Shown piece after piece: positions 43,508 to 51,684 of a stretch of 64,000 nucleotides of DNA (positions are counted from its first letter, which is position 1; each line of letters begins with the position of its first letter). This DNA comes from Alistipes provencensis (GTDB taxonomy: Bacteria; Bacteroidota; Bacteroidia; Bacteroidales; Rikenellaceae): NCBI RefSeq assembly GCF_900083545.1, contig NZ_LT559262.1, positions 718,396 to 782,395 of the forward strand, in the 5' to 3' direction. Under the pieces are notes generated by a model. It was given only the letters and a program-made list of their open reading frames with translations, was not told where the DNA came from and searched no databases. Position numbers and translations under genes: made by a program.

Positions 43508-45130
43508 ATGAAAACCAGCACCTTATTTTGCTTTGCGGCACTGCTTGCCCTCGTATCGTGCTCGAAGGACAATACTTTTGAACAGGAGCAAGATCCTGCC
43601 GGGAATAGCCTTACCGCAGCCATCGCCGACGGACTTCATGACAGTTGGAATACCGGTGACGTTATCATGTTGTTTCACGACGGACAAGCGGCCAGCGTTT
43701 CCACGCTGGCGTCCGGCGGCACATCGGGGCTTTCCGGCTCCGTCGAAGGCACGTTCACCGACAGCAATCCCTTGTATGGCGTGTACCCCGCAGAGAGCGC
43801 GGTATCTTCCGACCGTGAAAGCGTGACCGTAACCGTTCCCGCCGCACAAACGGCTGAGAGCGACAGCTACGATGCAAAAGCCGCCGTATCGGTGGCCCGC
43901 ACGGTCTCCGAGTCCCTGACTTTTCAGGCCATCGGCGGCGGCATAAAACTGAACTTTCAGATGTCAGGCGTAACAAAGGTCGAGTTGGAAAGTGTCGACG
44001 GCTACGCCTTGGGTGGTACGGCCATGATAAAGTGGAACGAACAGGGAAAACCCGTAGTCGTTGAAATGAAAAACGCTGCCTCCATGCTGGTTTTCAACGC
44101 CACCGATGATTTCGGCTTCACTTCCGGCAAAGACTATTATATCTCCGCCCTGCCTTGCGACCTTTATGGCGGGTACCGGCTTTCCATCTATAAAGACGGC
44201 TTGGTCGCCCACTATTTCGGCGTGCATCAGACGGTGGAACGGGCCGATTATATAACCCCAGCCGATTTGGTGGAGAGCGAACTGGAGTTCGACGACCCGG
44301 ATGCACCGCTCGTGGAAGAGGAACGCCCGGAACTGGATGCCACCACAAGCGCCCTTTTGCGTCAGTATCAGAAAGATCCGACGGAAGAGAACAAACAGGC
44401 GTTGTTGGCCCAGATGGGACTCCGCTACGACAAAGTCGTGGCTCGCAAGAAAGCAAAACTCCGTGAACTGGAGCGGGAAGCGAAAACCCCCGACCTCGTG
44501 GAAGAGATGCAGGGCATTGTGGATGAGATGGTCGAGAATCGGGATATTCGGCTCGGACAGCAGTTCCTGCGGCTTATCGACCCGCGAGCCGACGACGACC
44601 CGAACGACGCATGGATGGTGCTGCGCGGTGCTTCGGCTCCGAATGCCTACATCGGCTATGCACCTGTGACAAACGCCGAATACGCCGCATTCAAAGCGGA
44701 TTTCGTTTACGATGCGGACAAAGAAAACTATCCGGTGGTGAACATCACGATTGCTGAAGCCACGGCTTACTGCGACTGGCTCACGGCCCAAGACAACACG
44801 CACACCTATCGGCTTCCCACCGACGAAGAGTGGGTGCTGGGCGCAGGACACATGCCGAAGGATGTCGTCATGAATGCCGGACGTGTGGAATCCGGATTGA
44901 CGGCGGTGGATGCTTACAGCCAGACGACCGGAGCCTGCGGAGGCATCGACTTCTGGGGCAACTGCTGGGAGTGGACCTCCTCGACGGACGCAAGCGGCTC
45001 GTATATTATCAAAGGAGGCAGTTGGGATTCCAGCAGGGATGACTGCCGCAGCGAAAAATCGGATGATGTGAGAATCGGGACACAGGGCTACGCCAATGTC
45101 GGTTTCCGGGTGGTCAGGACCGATTTCTGA
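43508..45130 (+). CDS. Lipoprotein with fimbrillin-like N-terminus and FGE/SUMF1-like C-terminal domain
   Basis: A 540-residue lipoprotein (lipobox LVSC, Cys18). The N-terminal 260 residues look like a fimbrillin/Ig-type beta-domain. A charged helical connector (about 270-365; ALLRQYQKDPTEENKQALL, KKAKLRELEREAK) links to a C-terminal formylglycine-generating-enzyme-like fold (about 375-540): YIGYAPVTNAEYAAF, YRLPTDEEWVLGAG, DFWGNCWEWTSS, KGGSWDSSRDDCRSE and the end GFRVVR. The fold is a C-type-lectin relative; true catalysis is not indicated. Probably a surface-exposed binding protein. Confidence 0.75.
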   Translation: MKTSTLFCFAALLALVSCSKDNTFEQEQDPAGNSLTAAIADGLHDSWNTGDVIMLFHDGQAASVSTLASGGTSGLSGSVEGTFTDSNPLYGVYPAESAVSSDRESVTVTVPAAQTAESDSYDAKAAVSVARTVSESLTFQAIGGGIKLNFQMSGVTKVELESVDGYALGGTAMIKWNEQGKPVVVEMKNAASMLVFNATDDFGFTSGKDYYISALPCDLYGGYRLSIYKDGLVAHYFGVHQTVERADYITPADLVESELEFDDPDAPLVEEERPELDATTSALLRQYQKDPTEENKQALLAQMGLRYDKVVARKKAKLRELEREAKTPDLVEEMQGIVDEMVENRDIRLGQQFLRLIDPRADDDPNDAWMVLRGASAPNAYIGYAPVTNAEYAAFKADFVYDADKENYPVVNITIAEATAYCDWLTAQDNTHTYRLPTDEEWVLGAGHMPKDVVMNAGRVESGLTAVDAYSQTTGACGGIDFWGNCWEWTSSTDASGSYIIKGGSWDSSRDDCRSEKSDDVRIGTQGYANVGFRVVRTDF

Positions 45131-45147
45131 CACCCCTTTCATCCCAA

Positions 45148-45184
45148 AAAGTGCAGTTCATTTTTAGTATGAGCTGCACTTTAT
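45148..45184 (+). terminator. Rho-independent terminator of the envelope operon
   Basis: A 14-bp stem (AAAGTGCAGTTCAT / ATGAGCTGCACTTT, one G-T wobble) with a 7-base loop, followed by TTATATTT, lies 17 bases after the stop at 45130. Confidence 0.8.
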
Positions 45185-45316
45185 ATTTAATAACTGTTAA
45201 TATAAGCGCCCCGATTCGTCAAGAGAAATGTAAAATGGGCATTACAGCAAAAAATGCAGGCAGAGCGGGTAGCGTGTAAAATCGAAATCTATGTTGATTT
45301 ATATTAATTTTTACCG

Positions 45317-45324
45317 TATATTTG
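45317..45324 (+). promoter_or_regulatory. Promoter before a 27-codon ORF
   Basis: TATATTTG is an exact -7 element. TTG at 45294-45296 lies 20 bases upstream, a fit to the -33 box. Predicted RNA start is about 45331, 16 bases before ATG 45347. Confidence 0.55.
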
Positions 45325-45346
45325 TGCTAACGAGTTCTTTATTAAG

Positions 45347-45430
45347 ATGAAGATTTGCAGCAAAGCTGTGCAGAAGATCGGTCAACAGATCGTTAACCGC
45401 CACAAACGAAAAATCCTCACAACTCGCTGA
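45347..45430 (+). CDS. 27-residue basic peptide ORF, unrecognised
   Basis: ATG 45347 opens a 27-codon frame starting MKICSKAVQKIGQQIVN and ending in a Lys/Arg-rich tail (RHKRKILTTR), closed by TGA 45428-45430. It has a well-placed promoter and is followed by a hairpin at 45462-45485. It is not hydrophobic like a type I toxin. It could be a small regulatory peptide, a leader ORF or a remnant of a larger gene. I do not recognise it. Confidence 0.35.
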   Translation: MKICSKAVQKIGQQIVNRHKRKILTTR

Positions 45431-45461
45431 TTAGCTTATTGCAAGGATTTAATCGTCTGCT

Positions 45462-45485
45462 TCCGAGCGGAAAACGGAACTCGGA
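45462..45485 (+). terminator. Hairpin after the small ORF
   Basis: TCCGAG / CTCGGA stem with a 12-base loop, followed by a T-rich stretch (TTGTCTTTGTTCTTT). A competing TTCCG / CGGAA pairing exists in the same segment. It would end a transcript of roughly 170 bases from the promoter at 45317. Confidence 0.35.
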
Positions 45486-45586
45486 CCTATTGTCTTTGTT
45501 CTTTATGTATCAATATGTTATAACTGCTCTTTGTTTTTGAGGTCACGCGATTGTTTTACTCCTCATTACATCTCTATGCTATGATA

Positions 45587-45594
45587 CAAAAATA
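45587..45594 (-). promoter_or_regulatory. Minus-strand promoter facing the small ORF
   Basis: TATTTTTG on the minus strand matches TAnnTTTG, with TTGG about 19 bases upstream. It points into the 45.3-45.6 kb gap, where no minus-strand gene exists, so it would make RNA antisense to the 27-codon ORF. Confidence 0.4.
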
Positions 45595-45631
45595 CGAATT
45601 ATTTTTGATATTTCCAACAGTTGATCTGAGG

Positions 45632-45650
45632 AAAAAATCAATTTGATTTT
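45632..45650 (-). terminator. Weak terminator at the end of the polysaccharide operon
   Basis: On the minus strand a 7-bp A/T-rich stem (AAAATCA / TGATTTT) runs into six T residues, 18 bases after the aminotransferase stop. Confidence 0.4.
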
Positions 45651-45667
45651 CGAGTTTCTGTCGATAG

Positions 45668-46915
45668 TTATCTGACAATGTTTTCCTTAATCTGGTCGAC
45701 GATATAATGTACATCCTCATCCGACACATAGGGACCGCTGGGCAAGCACAGCCCCTGTTTGAATAAGGATTCACTTACGCCGTTCACATAAGCCGGATTC
45801 TTTGCATAAACTGGCTGCAAATGCATCGGTTTCCACAAGGGGCGCGATTCGATTCCTGCGGCATCCAATGCCATACGCATCGCCTCGACGTTCGTGTTCG
45901 GCTCACAGTCGGTATGCAACGTCTTCGCTTCGTGCGTAACTCCGGCTGCTCCGCCTACGGCTCCTTGTATGGCTGTTTCGTAAGCATGCTCCTCGCCTCT
46001 GACGTGTAGTGTGGGGGCAAGCAGAATCGTACAGAGCCAATAGTTGCTGTCATAACGAGGTGACGGATTCTCATGGAGTTCAATTCCTTCCACTCCGGCC
46101 AATAGCTCTTTATAGAGTTGGCAGACGTGTTTGTGATGGACGATGTGGTCATCAGCAACGGTCATTTGGCCACGGCCGATTCCGGCGCATATGTTTGACA
46201 TTCGATAGTTGTAGCCGATGTGTTCGTGCTGATAATAAGGATATGCTTCACGAGCCTGTGTAGCGTAGAACATGATCTCTTTTTTCACCTCGGCATCCGG
46301 GCAAATCAATGCCCCACCACCCGATGTAGTGATCATCTTATTGCCGTTGAACGATAGAACACCATATTGGCCGAACGTTCCGAGGACCTGCCCGTCGAAC
46401 TTTGAACCGAAACCTTCGGCGGCATCTTCAATGACGGGAATGTCGTATTTATCGGCAATCGCCATAATCTCGTCGATTTTGTAAGGCATGCCGTATAGTG
46501 CAACCGGAACGATCGCCTTCGGTTTCTTACCGGTCTTTGCGATACGTTCTTTGATAGCCTTTTCAAGCAAAGTTGGGTCCATGTTCCATGTTTCAGCTTC
46601 AGAGTCGACGAAAACCGGAGTGGCGCCAAGGTAAGTCACAGGATGAGAAGAGGCACAGAATGTAAAACTCTGTACTATTACCTCATCGCCCGGCCCTACT
46701 CCGCAGGCCAGCAGGGCCAGATGCACAGCGGCTGTGCCGGACGCGAGCGCGACGACCTCTTTGTTGCCGCCGGTGAATTGTTTCAGGTCCTCTTCGAAAG
46801 CATTGACATTCGGACCCAATGGAACCACCCAGTTCGTATCGAATGCCTCTTTGATAAATTGCTGTTCCTTGCCTGACATATGGGCCAAGCAGAGGTAAAT
46901 TCTGTTTTGTGCCAT
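45668..46915 (-). CDS. DegT/DnrJ/EryC1/StrS-family sugar aminotransferase
   Basis: A 415-residue PLP enzyme. Family features are the ALASGTAAVHLALLACGVGPGDEVIV cofactor segment (about 56-81), IEDAAEGFGSKF (about 162-173), and the Schiff-base Lys193 in SFNGNKMITTSGGG. It aminates a 4-keto (or 3-keto) nucleotide sugar, most simply the product of the membrane 4,6-dehydratase at the start of this operon, as PglE does for the bacillosamine pathway. It is the last gene, 1 base after the initiating sugar transferase. Confidence 0.9.
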   Translation of the reverse strand: MAQNRIYLCLAHMSGKEQQFIKEAFDTNWVVPLGPNVNAFEEDLKQFTGGNKEVVALASGTAAVHLALLACGVGPGDEVIVQSFTFCASSHPVTYLGATPVFVDSEAETWNMDPTLLEKAIKERIAKTGKKPKAIVPVALYGMPYKIDEIMAIADKYDIPVIEDAAEGFGSKFDGQVLGTFGQYGVLSFNGNKMITTSGGGALICPDAEVKKEIMFYATQAREAYPYYQHEHIGYNYRMSNICAGIGRGQMTVADDHIVHHKHVCQLYKELLAGVEGIELHENPSPRYDSNYWLCTILLAPTLHVRGEEHAYETAIQGAVGGAAGVTHEAKTLHTDCEPNTNVEAMRMALDAAGIESRPLWKPMHLQPVYAKNPAYVNGVSESLFKQGLCLPSGPYVSDEDVHYIVDQIKENIVR

Positions 46916-46916
46916 T

Positions 46917-47519
46917 TTATTTAGGTATTTCCGCTAATTCATAGGATCGGAATATTGTCTGAAAAATCAATCGGATATCACCCCAGAATGTATGTTTATG
47001 GTAGTAATTGAGGTTGATTCGTACTTTATCCGGAAAAATTACCTCATCGTTATATTTCACCGGATTGGAAACCAAAGCCAAGATTTCCTCTTCATTGGCA
47101 TATTTCAGCGAGGCCGGACCTGTGATTCCGGGGCGAAGTTTCAGAATGAGACGATCTTCGCCCTGAAGTCGATCCGCATATCCCGGGACATCAGGACGGG
47201 GCCCGACAAAGCTCATGTCGCCTTTCAGAACATTCCAAAGTTCCGGAAGTTCGTCTAGTTTATACTTTCTCAAGATACTTCCAAATGGTGTGATTCGACT
47301 CTCTCCGGCCACAGATACAGAACTTCCCGAATGGCAGACGGTCATCGACCGGAACTTATACATCGTAAAGAGTTTCCCATTCCGGCCTACACGTCGCTGC
47401 TTGAAAATCACCGGACCTCCCGGCATCTTCATTTTGATCAAGAGGGAGATAACTATCAATATAGGCCAAAGAACCAACAGCCCGACCAATGAAGCCGTCC
47501 GGTCAAAAAGGTATTTCAT
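46917..47519 (-). CDS. PglC/WcaJ-type initiating phosphoglycosyl transferase
   Basis: A 200-residue monotopic membrane enzyme: one N-terminal hydrophobic re-entrant segment (about 8-30), then KQRRVGRNGKLFTMYKFRSM, LRKYKLDELPELWNVLKGDMSFVGPRP (the catalytic Asp-Glu pair in LDELPQ-type motif) and LRPGITGPAS. It transfers a sugar phosphate from UDP-sugar to undecaprenyl phosphate, starting the repeat unit. With the dehydratase and aminotransferase a diamino- or amino-deoxy sugar is likely the first residue. Confidence 0.92.
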   Translation of the reverse strand: MKYLFDRTASLVGLLVLWPILIVISLLIKMKMPGGPVIFKQRRVGRNGKLFTMYKFRSMTVCHSGSSVSVAGESRITPFGSILRKYKLDELPELWNVLKGDMSFVGPRPDVPGYADRLQGEDRLILKLRPGITGPASLKYANEEEILALVSNPVKYNDEVIFPDKVRINLNYYHKHTFWGDIRLIFQTIFRSYELAEIPK

Positions 47520-47528
47520 TACTCAATA

Positions 47529-48032
47529 TTAGTTTTTGTCGGGTAAAATACGGCAGGGAATACCGACAGCAGTGCGATTGGCCGGAATAGTTTTATCGAC
47601 CAATGTCTGTGCCCCGATAATGGCGTGTTTACCGATTTCGATATCGGTCCGTGCTATCACCGAGGCTCTCATACCGATATAAGCACCATCTTGAATCGTA
47701 ATTTTATGGTGTCCTTGGTTTTTACCATGACAAGCAAAATAGACGCCATAAGAGATAGTGACATTCTCACCGATTTCTATGAGATCAAAGCACATATCAT
47801 CGAAATAACAACGCATGCCGATGAATGTGTTCTTTCCGATTTTATAGCCGCACCACCTATAACATTGTACACGCAGACCATTGAACGGTATGGAAGGAAT
47901 AAATACCGCAGAAAACCATTTCCGTACCGGCTTCAATAAAATGGTGAGGAGTGAATAGTAACAATAATAGGGGGGGGGAGTTTTTCTGACTTTACGCCAA
48001 AGAAAAGAGGCTACTGTCTCTCTCTGAGCCAT
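47529..48032 (-). CDS. Left-handed beta-helix O-acetyltransferase with in-frame C9 tract
   Basis: A 167-residue hexapeptide-repeat acyltransferase: IGKNTFIGMRCYF, IGENVTISYGVYFACHGKNQ (probable catalytic His in CHGK), GAYIGMRASVIA and GKHAIIGAQTLV, with a VGIPCRIL end as in the WcaF/maltose acetyltransferase group. Codons 19-21 are CCC CCC CCC, a nine-C run. One C lost gives a stop after 14 further codons; one C gained also leads to an early stop, so the gene is switchable by slippage. It probably O-acetylates the repeat unit. Confidence 0.85.
   Translation of the reverse strand: MAQRETVASFLWRKVRKTPPPYYCYYSLLTILLKPVRKWFSAVFIPSIPFNGLRVQCYRWCGYKIGKNTFIGMRCYFDDMCFDLIEIGENVTISYGVYFACHGKNQGHHKITIQDGAYIGMRASVIARTDIEIGKHAIIGAQTLVDKTIPANRTAVGIPCRILPDKN
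47970..47978 (+). repeat. G9 homopolymer at the start of the acetyltransferase gene
   Basis: Nine consecutive G on the plus strand encode Pro19-Pro21 on the minus strand. It sits in an AT-rich region, making a nine-G run compositionally unusual. Confidence 0.95.
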
Positions 48033-48036
48033 ATGC

Positions 48037-49026
48037 TTATTTTTTGTTAAATATTACGCTAATGAGTCCGCACAACGAGCCCCATCCATAGGATAGATGT
48101 AAAACGATAAAACTCCATAAAAGATAACCAAAATGCAAGCCTTTTCTATGTGCGAGCATTCCACTAATTGTCCCTACTGCAAATAAATATCCTACGATTG
48201 ATAAAATAGCGACCAATCCTAATGGTGGCCAAATGAATGACACAAGTACCGGCAATATGAGTGATATGAGAAAAATCAACGGGATAAAATGGCGCAAGGA
48301 GAGCGACCGCAACTGTCCTGTGTAATAAACAGTCAGAATGTTCCACTTGCCGTTTCCAAAATTATTCTTTGCCAATCCACTGAACGTTTCGCGTGCCAAA
48401 TAAGTGCAATAGGTGTCCGGAACGATTACGATTTTACCTCCGCCATGCTTTATTCGCTTATTTAGCTCAATGTCTTGATTGCGAATTAAGCGCTCGTCAT
48501 ATAATCCATATCTATCAAACACACTACGAGGCCAGCAACCAAATGGAACTGTATCGACCTCCATAATTTGATTAATCCCGGTTCTGAATGCAGAGTTTCC
48601 AACTCCAAATTTATTACTCAATACTTCCCGAATCGCCAAAGTCTTTGGTGTTTTATTCAAAACGTCTGTTTTACAGACCACGCCAACATTTTCAACACGA
48701 AGTTCACACGAATATCGATATAAAACAGAAAAATAGTCAGGTTGATAACTCGCATGAGCATCAAGGCGAATGATTATATTACCTTTTGAAGCATGTATAC
48801 CAATATTCATTGCACGCGGAACAATCTTATGGGGATTGTCAATCAACCGAATATGCGAATATTGTTTAGTGTATTCAGTGACGATCGCCCGAGTACAATC
48901 AGTGCTCATACCATCCACAAAGAGTACCTCCAGATCGTTGTATGGATAGTCCTGTGATAATACAGAGTCTATGCACTGACGAATGTATTTTTCCTCATTG
49001 TAGATTGGGCATATAACACTTAACAT
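48037..49026 (-). CDS. Family 2 glycosyltransferase with C-terminal membrane helices
   Basis: A 329-residue GT-A enzyme: SVICPIYNEEKYIRQCIDSV at the N-terminus, DG motif in VLFVDGMSTDCT, IIIRLDAHASY (DxD-like, about 88-98), and RNQDIELNKRIKHGG acceptor motif. Two or three hydrophobic helices (about 245-325) anchor it. It probably adds one sugar of the repeat unit; donor unknown. The start is 4 bases upstream of the acetyltransferase in transcription. Confidence 0.88.
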   Translation of the reverse strand: MLSVICPIYNEEKYIRQCIDSVLSQDYPYNDLEVLFVDGMSTDCTRAIVTEYTKQYSHIRLIDNPHKIVPRAMNIGIHASKGNIIIRLDAHASYQPDYFSVLYRYSCELRVENVGVVCKTDVLNKTPKTLAIREVLSNKFGVGNSAFRTGINQIMEVDTVPFGCWPRSVFDRYGLYDERLIRNQDIELNKRIKHGGGKIVIVPDTYCTYLARETFSGLAKNNFGNGKWNILTVYYTGQLRSLSLRHFIPLIFLISLILPVLVSFIWPPLGLVAILSIVGYLFAVGTISGMLAHRKGLHFGYLLWSFIVLHLSYGWGSLCGLISVIFNKK

Positions 49027-49056
49027 TATGTAAATTATATAATTATGAATAGATTG

Positions 49057-49800
49057 TTAATTGCGCTTAAATAACAATACTTTGATCTTATTATATTTAT
49101 TTCCTAAAATATTTTTGGACAAAGACAACAATTTCCATTTAAGAAATAGTTTATTTCGGTGATGTTTGTTGGAGATAATTGCAATAACATCTGTTGAAGT
49201 CATGCCTTGATATATTACATAACGCCCGAATATGGGTACTCCATAGGAACGCTTTACTTGAGTGGTAGGAACAGAGGTATAAAGCTTATTTATTCCTGCT
49301 TCTAAAGCCCTTTTCCTCACGATTGAATTTTCATCTCCATTAGGTATGGATGCACTAATATTCGCTGTTATATATGGTTTTATTAAATTAACAGAATTTG
49401 CCCACTCTTTTGTGATCTCATTTTCTGATAATGCTGTTAACGGTTTATGAGAGTGAGCATGTGACCCTATATGATGCCCTCTGTCTGATAGCTCTTGCAG
49501 TTGAGCTGATGTTAGAAAAAGAGGTGTATTTATATATTCTGTACTAATGAAAAATGTTCCTTTGAGACCATATTTTTCCAATATCGGAGCTGCTAAAGTT
49601 AAAAATGACACACCTCCATCATCAAATGTAAAATCAACTTGTATTTCTATATGTTCACGGCAATAATCAACTACTGCTTTAACATGCTTTTCGAACTCAT
49701 CTACTTGAATTTTATATTGGAAAGCACTTTCGTTTTGGAATCCACTCTCTGTACCCGACTGAATATATAAATCGTGATACATCAGCGCTATTTTTACCAT
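49057..49800 (-). CDS. Polysaccharide deacetylase (NodB-like)
   Basis: A 247-residue protein. The NodB fold shows FTFDDGGVSFLTLAAPILEKYG (metal/catalytic Asp-Asp) followed by GTFFIS and HHIGSHAHSHKPLT (metal His pair). ATG 49800 (MVKIALMYHD) is preferred because it lies 1 base after the upstream stop; longer in-frame starts overlap that gene. It would remove N- or O-acetyl groups from the surface polysaccharide or a precursor; no signal peptide is visible, so a cytoplasmic lipid-linked substrate is possible. Confidence 0.85.
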   Translation of the reverse strand: MVKIALMYHDLYIQSGTESGFQNESAFQYKIQVDEFEKHVKAVVDYCREHIEIQVDFTFDDGGVSFLTLAAPILEKYGLKGTFFISTEYINTPLFLTSAQLQELSDRGHHIGSHAHSHKPLTALSENEITKEWANSVNLIKPYITANISASIPNGDENSIVRKRALEAGINKLYTSVPTTQVKRSYGVPIFGRYVIYQGMTSTDVIAIISNKHHRNKLFLKWKLLSLSKNILGNKYNKIKVLLFKRN

Positions 49801-49801
49801 A

Positions 49802-50797
49802 CTATTTTTTGAACTTTCTGATAGAATAAAAAGCTTTTTTTGCAAAATTTTTCATAGGTATAACAAATGGATATTTTGCAATTAAAATTTGAGGTTTGGA
49901 ATATTGGATAGGATTATATTTTTCTTTGTATGGTCGAATACCTTCCATTTCCAATAGGGATATCCCGGCTTCCTTCATTAGTTTAATAGCTTCAAACATT
50001 AGCAATTCATTGGGACAATATTTCTGATAAGCTCGGTAACTTGCCGCTCCCCAATAAAAAGCCATATGGTTATGGTAAATAAATATGATTGTAGCTATAC
50101 ATATATTGGTTTCAGGGTGTCTAGCTTCCAACAAAATACGATGACATGGCGATACATTATCAAGTAAATACTTGACGTGATCGACTGAATAAGTGGGAGT
50201 TAAACCTTGTTTAGAGAAAACATCAACTAATTCATTATAATATTCTTCAGCAAATTCATGGAGGTGCTCTGGAACTTGAATTTTAACTCCCAATTTTTGC
50301 GCCTTGTGGATAGCATATTGACATGATTTCTGTTTAAAACTTTTGAAAAGAATATCAATATCAGGAGAAAGATCCAAATAATAACTGCTTTGGAAATTAA
50401 AGTTTTTAAAATGACCTATTGCATCTTGGTTGTCTAAATTCCAGTCTGAAAACTGAAGAAGAATACAGTATTTTAAACAAAACTCAGAAAATTTCTTGTA
50501 AATAGAGATACGTTGTTTTTTATTGAGTGAATATAACGAACATATTCCTTGATAACTTGTTGTCCAGCCTTCAAATGGAGACCCAATGATATTCAAACCA
50601 ATTTTTTTGAACTTATATCCAATAAAGAAACCAATGAGTTTTTCTTCGAGATAAATTCGGACAACAAACGGTTTCAAACCTTTACATACAATCAAGAATT
50701 TCATCCAATCTCTTGTATGGAAAATATTAGAATCCGAACAAGATTCTATTTGAGTCCATGGAATATCATTCTCTTCGCAGATTGTAAATTTGTACAT
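49802..50797 (-). CDS. GNAT/FemAB-like acyltransferase
   Basis: A 331-residue protein with FemAB/BioF2-like layout: an N-terminal half ending in KSFKQKSCQYAIHKAQKLGV (about 155-174), then a GNAT half with CIATIIFIYHNHMAFYWGAAS and NELLMFEAIKLMKEAGISLLEMEGI. Such proteins transfer acyl or aminoacyl groups, here probably to an amino sugar. The gene is strongly AT-rich compared with the flanks. No signal or membrane segment is seen. Substrate unknown. Confidence 0.72.
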   Translation of the reverse strand: MYKFTICEENDIPWTQIESCSDSNIFHTRDWMKFLIVCKGLKPFVVRIYLEEKLIGFFIGYKFKKIGLNIIGSPFEGWTTSYQGICSLYSLNKKQRISIYKKFSEFCLKYCILLQFSDWNLDNQDAIGHFKNFNFQSSYYLDLSPDIDILFKSFKQKSCQYAIHKAQKLGVKIQVPEHLHEFAEEYYNELVDVFSKQGLTPTYSVDHVKYLLDNVSPCHRILLEARHPETNICIATIIFIYHNHMAFYWGAASYRAYQKYCPNELLMFEAIKLMKEAGISLLEMEGIRPYKEKYNPIQYSKPQILIAKYPFVIPMKNFAKKAFYSIRKFKK

Positions 50798-50838
50798 ATT
50801 TGATTATTTAGATATCAGTTTTCGCTTTTTATAATTCA

Positions 50839-50866
50839 AGATTCAACTATTTCATTGTTGAATCTT
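50839..50866 (-). other. Hairpin overlapping the end of a glycosyltransferase gene
   Basis: Perfect 10-bp inverted repeat AAGATTCAAC / GTTGAATCTT with an 8-base loop containing the TGA (50854-50852). There is no T-run in either direction, so it may protect mRNA ends or mark a cassette joint rather than terminate. Confidence 0.4.
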
Positions 50867-51682
50867 CCCTCTTACGGCAAATGTCATTGATATCATTTCT
50901 GCAATAAGGCGTGAGATATAAAAAAGGATATTATAATGGCGAATATCTTGTAAATAGTATCTAGTATAATTAATTATCAAATTAAGGTTATTTTTTAACC
51001 GTTGGCCTCTTGGTCTTAAGCGATTTATAGCAGAACCATCTCGATTTCGACGGTAGTATACACAATTTGGAGATGCCGCTTTCAATATTTTTATTTTATT
51101 GGATATCTGAAACATGAATAAGCCATCTTCTCCGACTTTGAACCTCGGATCAAATCTGCGTATTCCTATTGCATTTTTGGATAAGATTTTTGCAACTGGC
51201 ACCGACATGTAGGATCGGGCTTGCATGATTGTGATTTTATTTTTATTGTGCAAATTTTTATAACATTCTGTGAGATAGTTAGTTTCATATTCCCTCGTAA
51301 CATGATTGAAAGCTATTACATTGCTCACAGGAGTTATACCATCTTTTGCAATATTATATAACTCTTGGAGATAAGTAGGAGAAATATAATCATCATCATC
51401 GATAAACGTCAAGAACTCTCCCCTCGCGTTATCAATACCTATATTTCGAGCATTTGAAACGCCTGGAGTATCTGTTTGAAGCATTGTTAGGTTTCCTATA
51501 GAATGCTTTGATATGAATAATTCTATTTTTTTAGAATACGGTTCACGACATCCATTTAAAATAAGAATCACTTCAAACTCCTCCTGCGGCATTGTTTGAA
51601 TTTGTATAGATTTAAGGCATTCCCATAAATAATCCTGAGGTTTATAGGAGGGAATTATGACAGAGACCTTTATTGGTTCCAA
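50852..51682 (-). CDS. Family 2 glycosyltransferase (TTG start)
   Basis: A 276-residue GT-A enzyme: VSVIIPSYKPQDYLWECLKS, NARNIGIDNARGEFLTFIDDDDYI (DxD region, about 77-100) and the acceptor-site FKVGEDGLFMFQ. The reading frame must start at TTG 51682: no ATG occurs before the essential N-terminal strand, and the TTG lies 2 bases after the upstream stop (TAGCATTG). Donor and acceptor are unknown. Confidence 0.87.
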   Translation of the reverse strand: MEPIKVSVIIPSYKPQDYLWECLKSIQIQTMPQEEFEVILILNGCREPYSKKIELFISKHSIGNLTMLQTDTPGVSNARNIGIDNARGEFLTFIDDDDYISPTYLQELYNIAKDGITPVSNVIAFNHVTREYETNYLTECYKNLHNKNKITIMQARSYMSVPVAKILSKNAIGIRRFDPRFKVGEDGLFMFQISNKIKILKAASPNCVYYRRNRDGSAINRLRPRGQRLKNNLNLIINYTRYYLQDIRHYNILFYISRLIAEMISMTFAVRGKIQQ

Positions 51683-51684
51683 TG

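Noticed and set aside
45000..45130. Diversity-generating retroelement variable region
   Set aside because: The C-terminal fold fits, but no reverse transcriptase, accessory gene or near-copy template repeat is present in the window.
43964..45142. Minus-strand 392-residue open frame
   Set aside because: Antisense to the FGE-like lipoprotein gene, which has a lipobox, domains and a terminator in the right direction.
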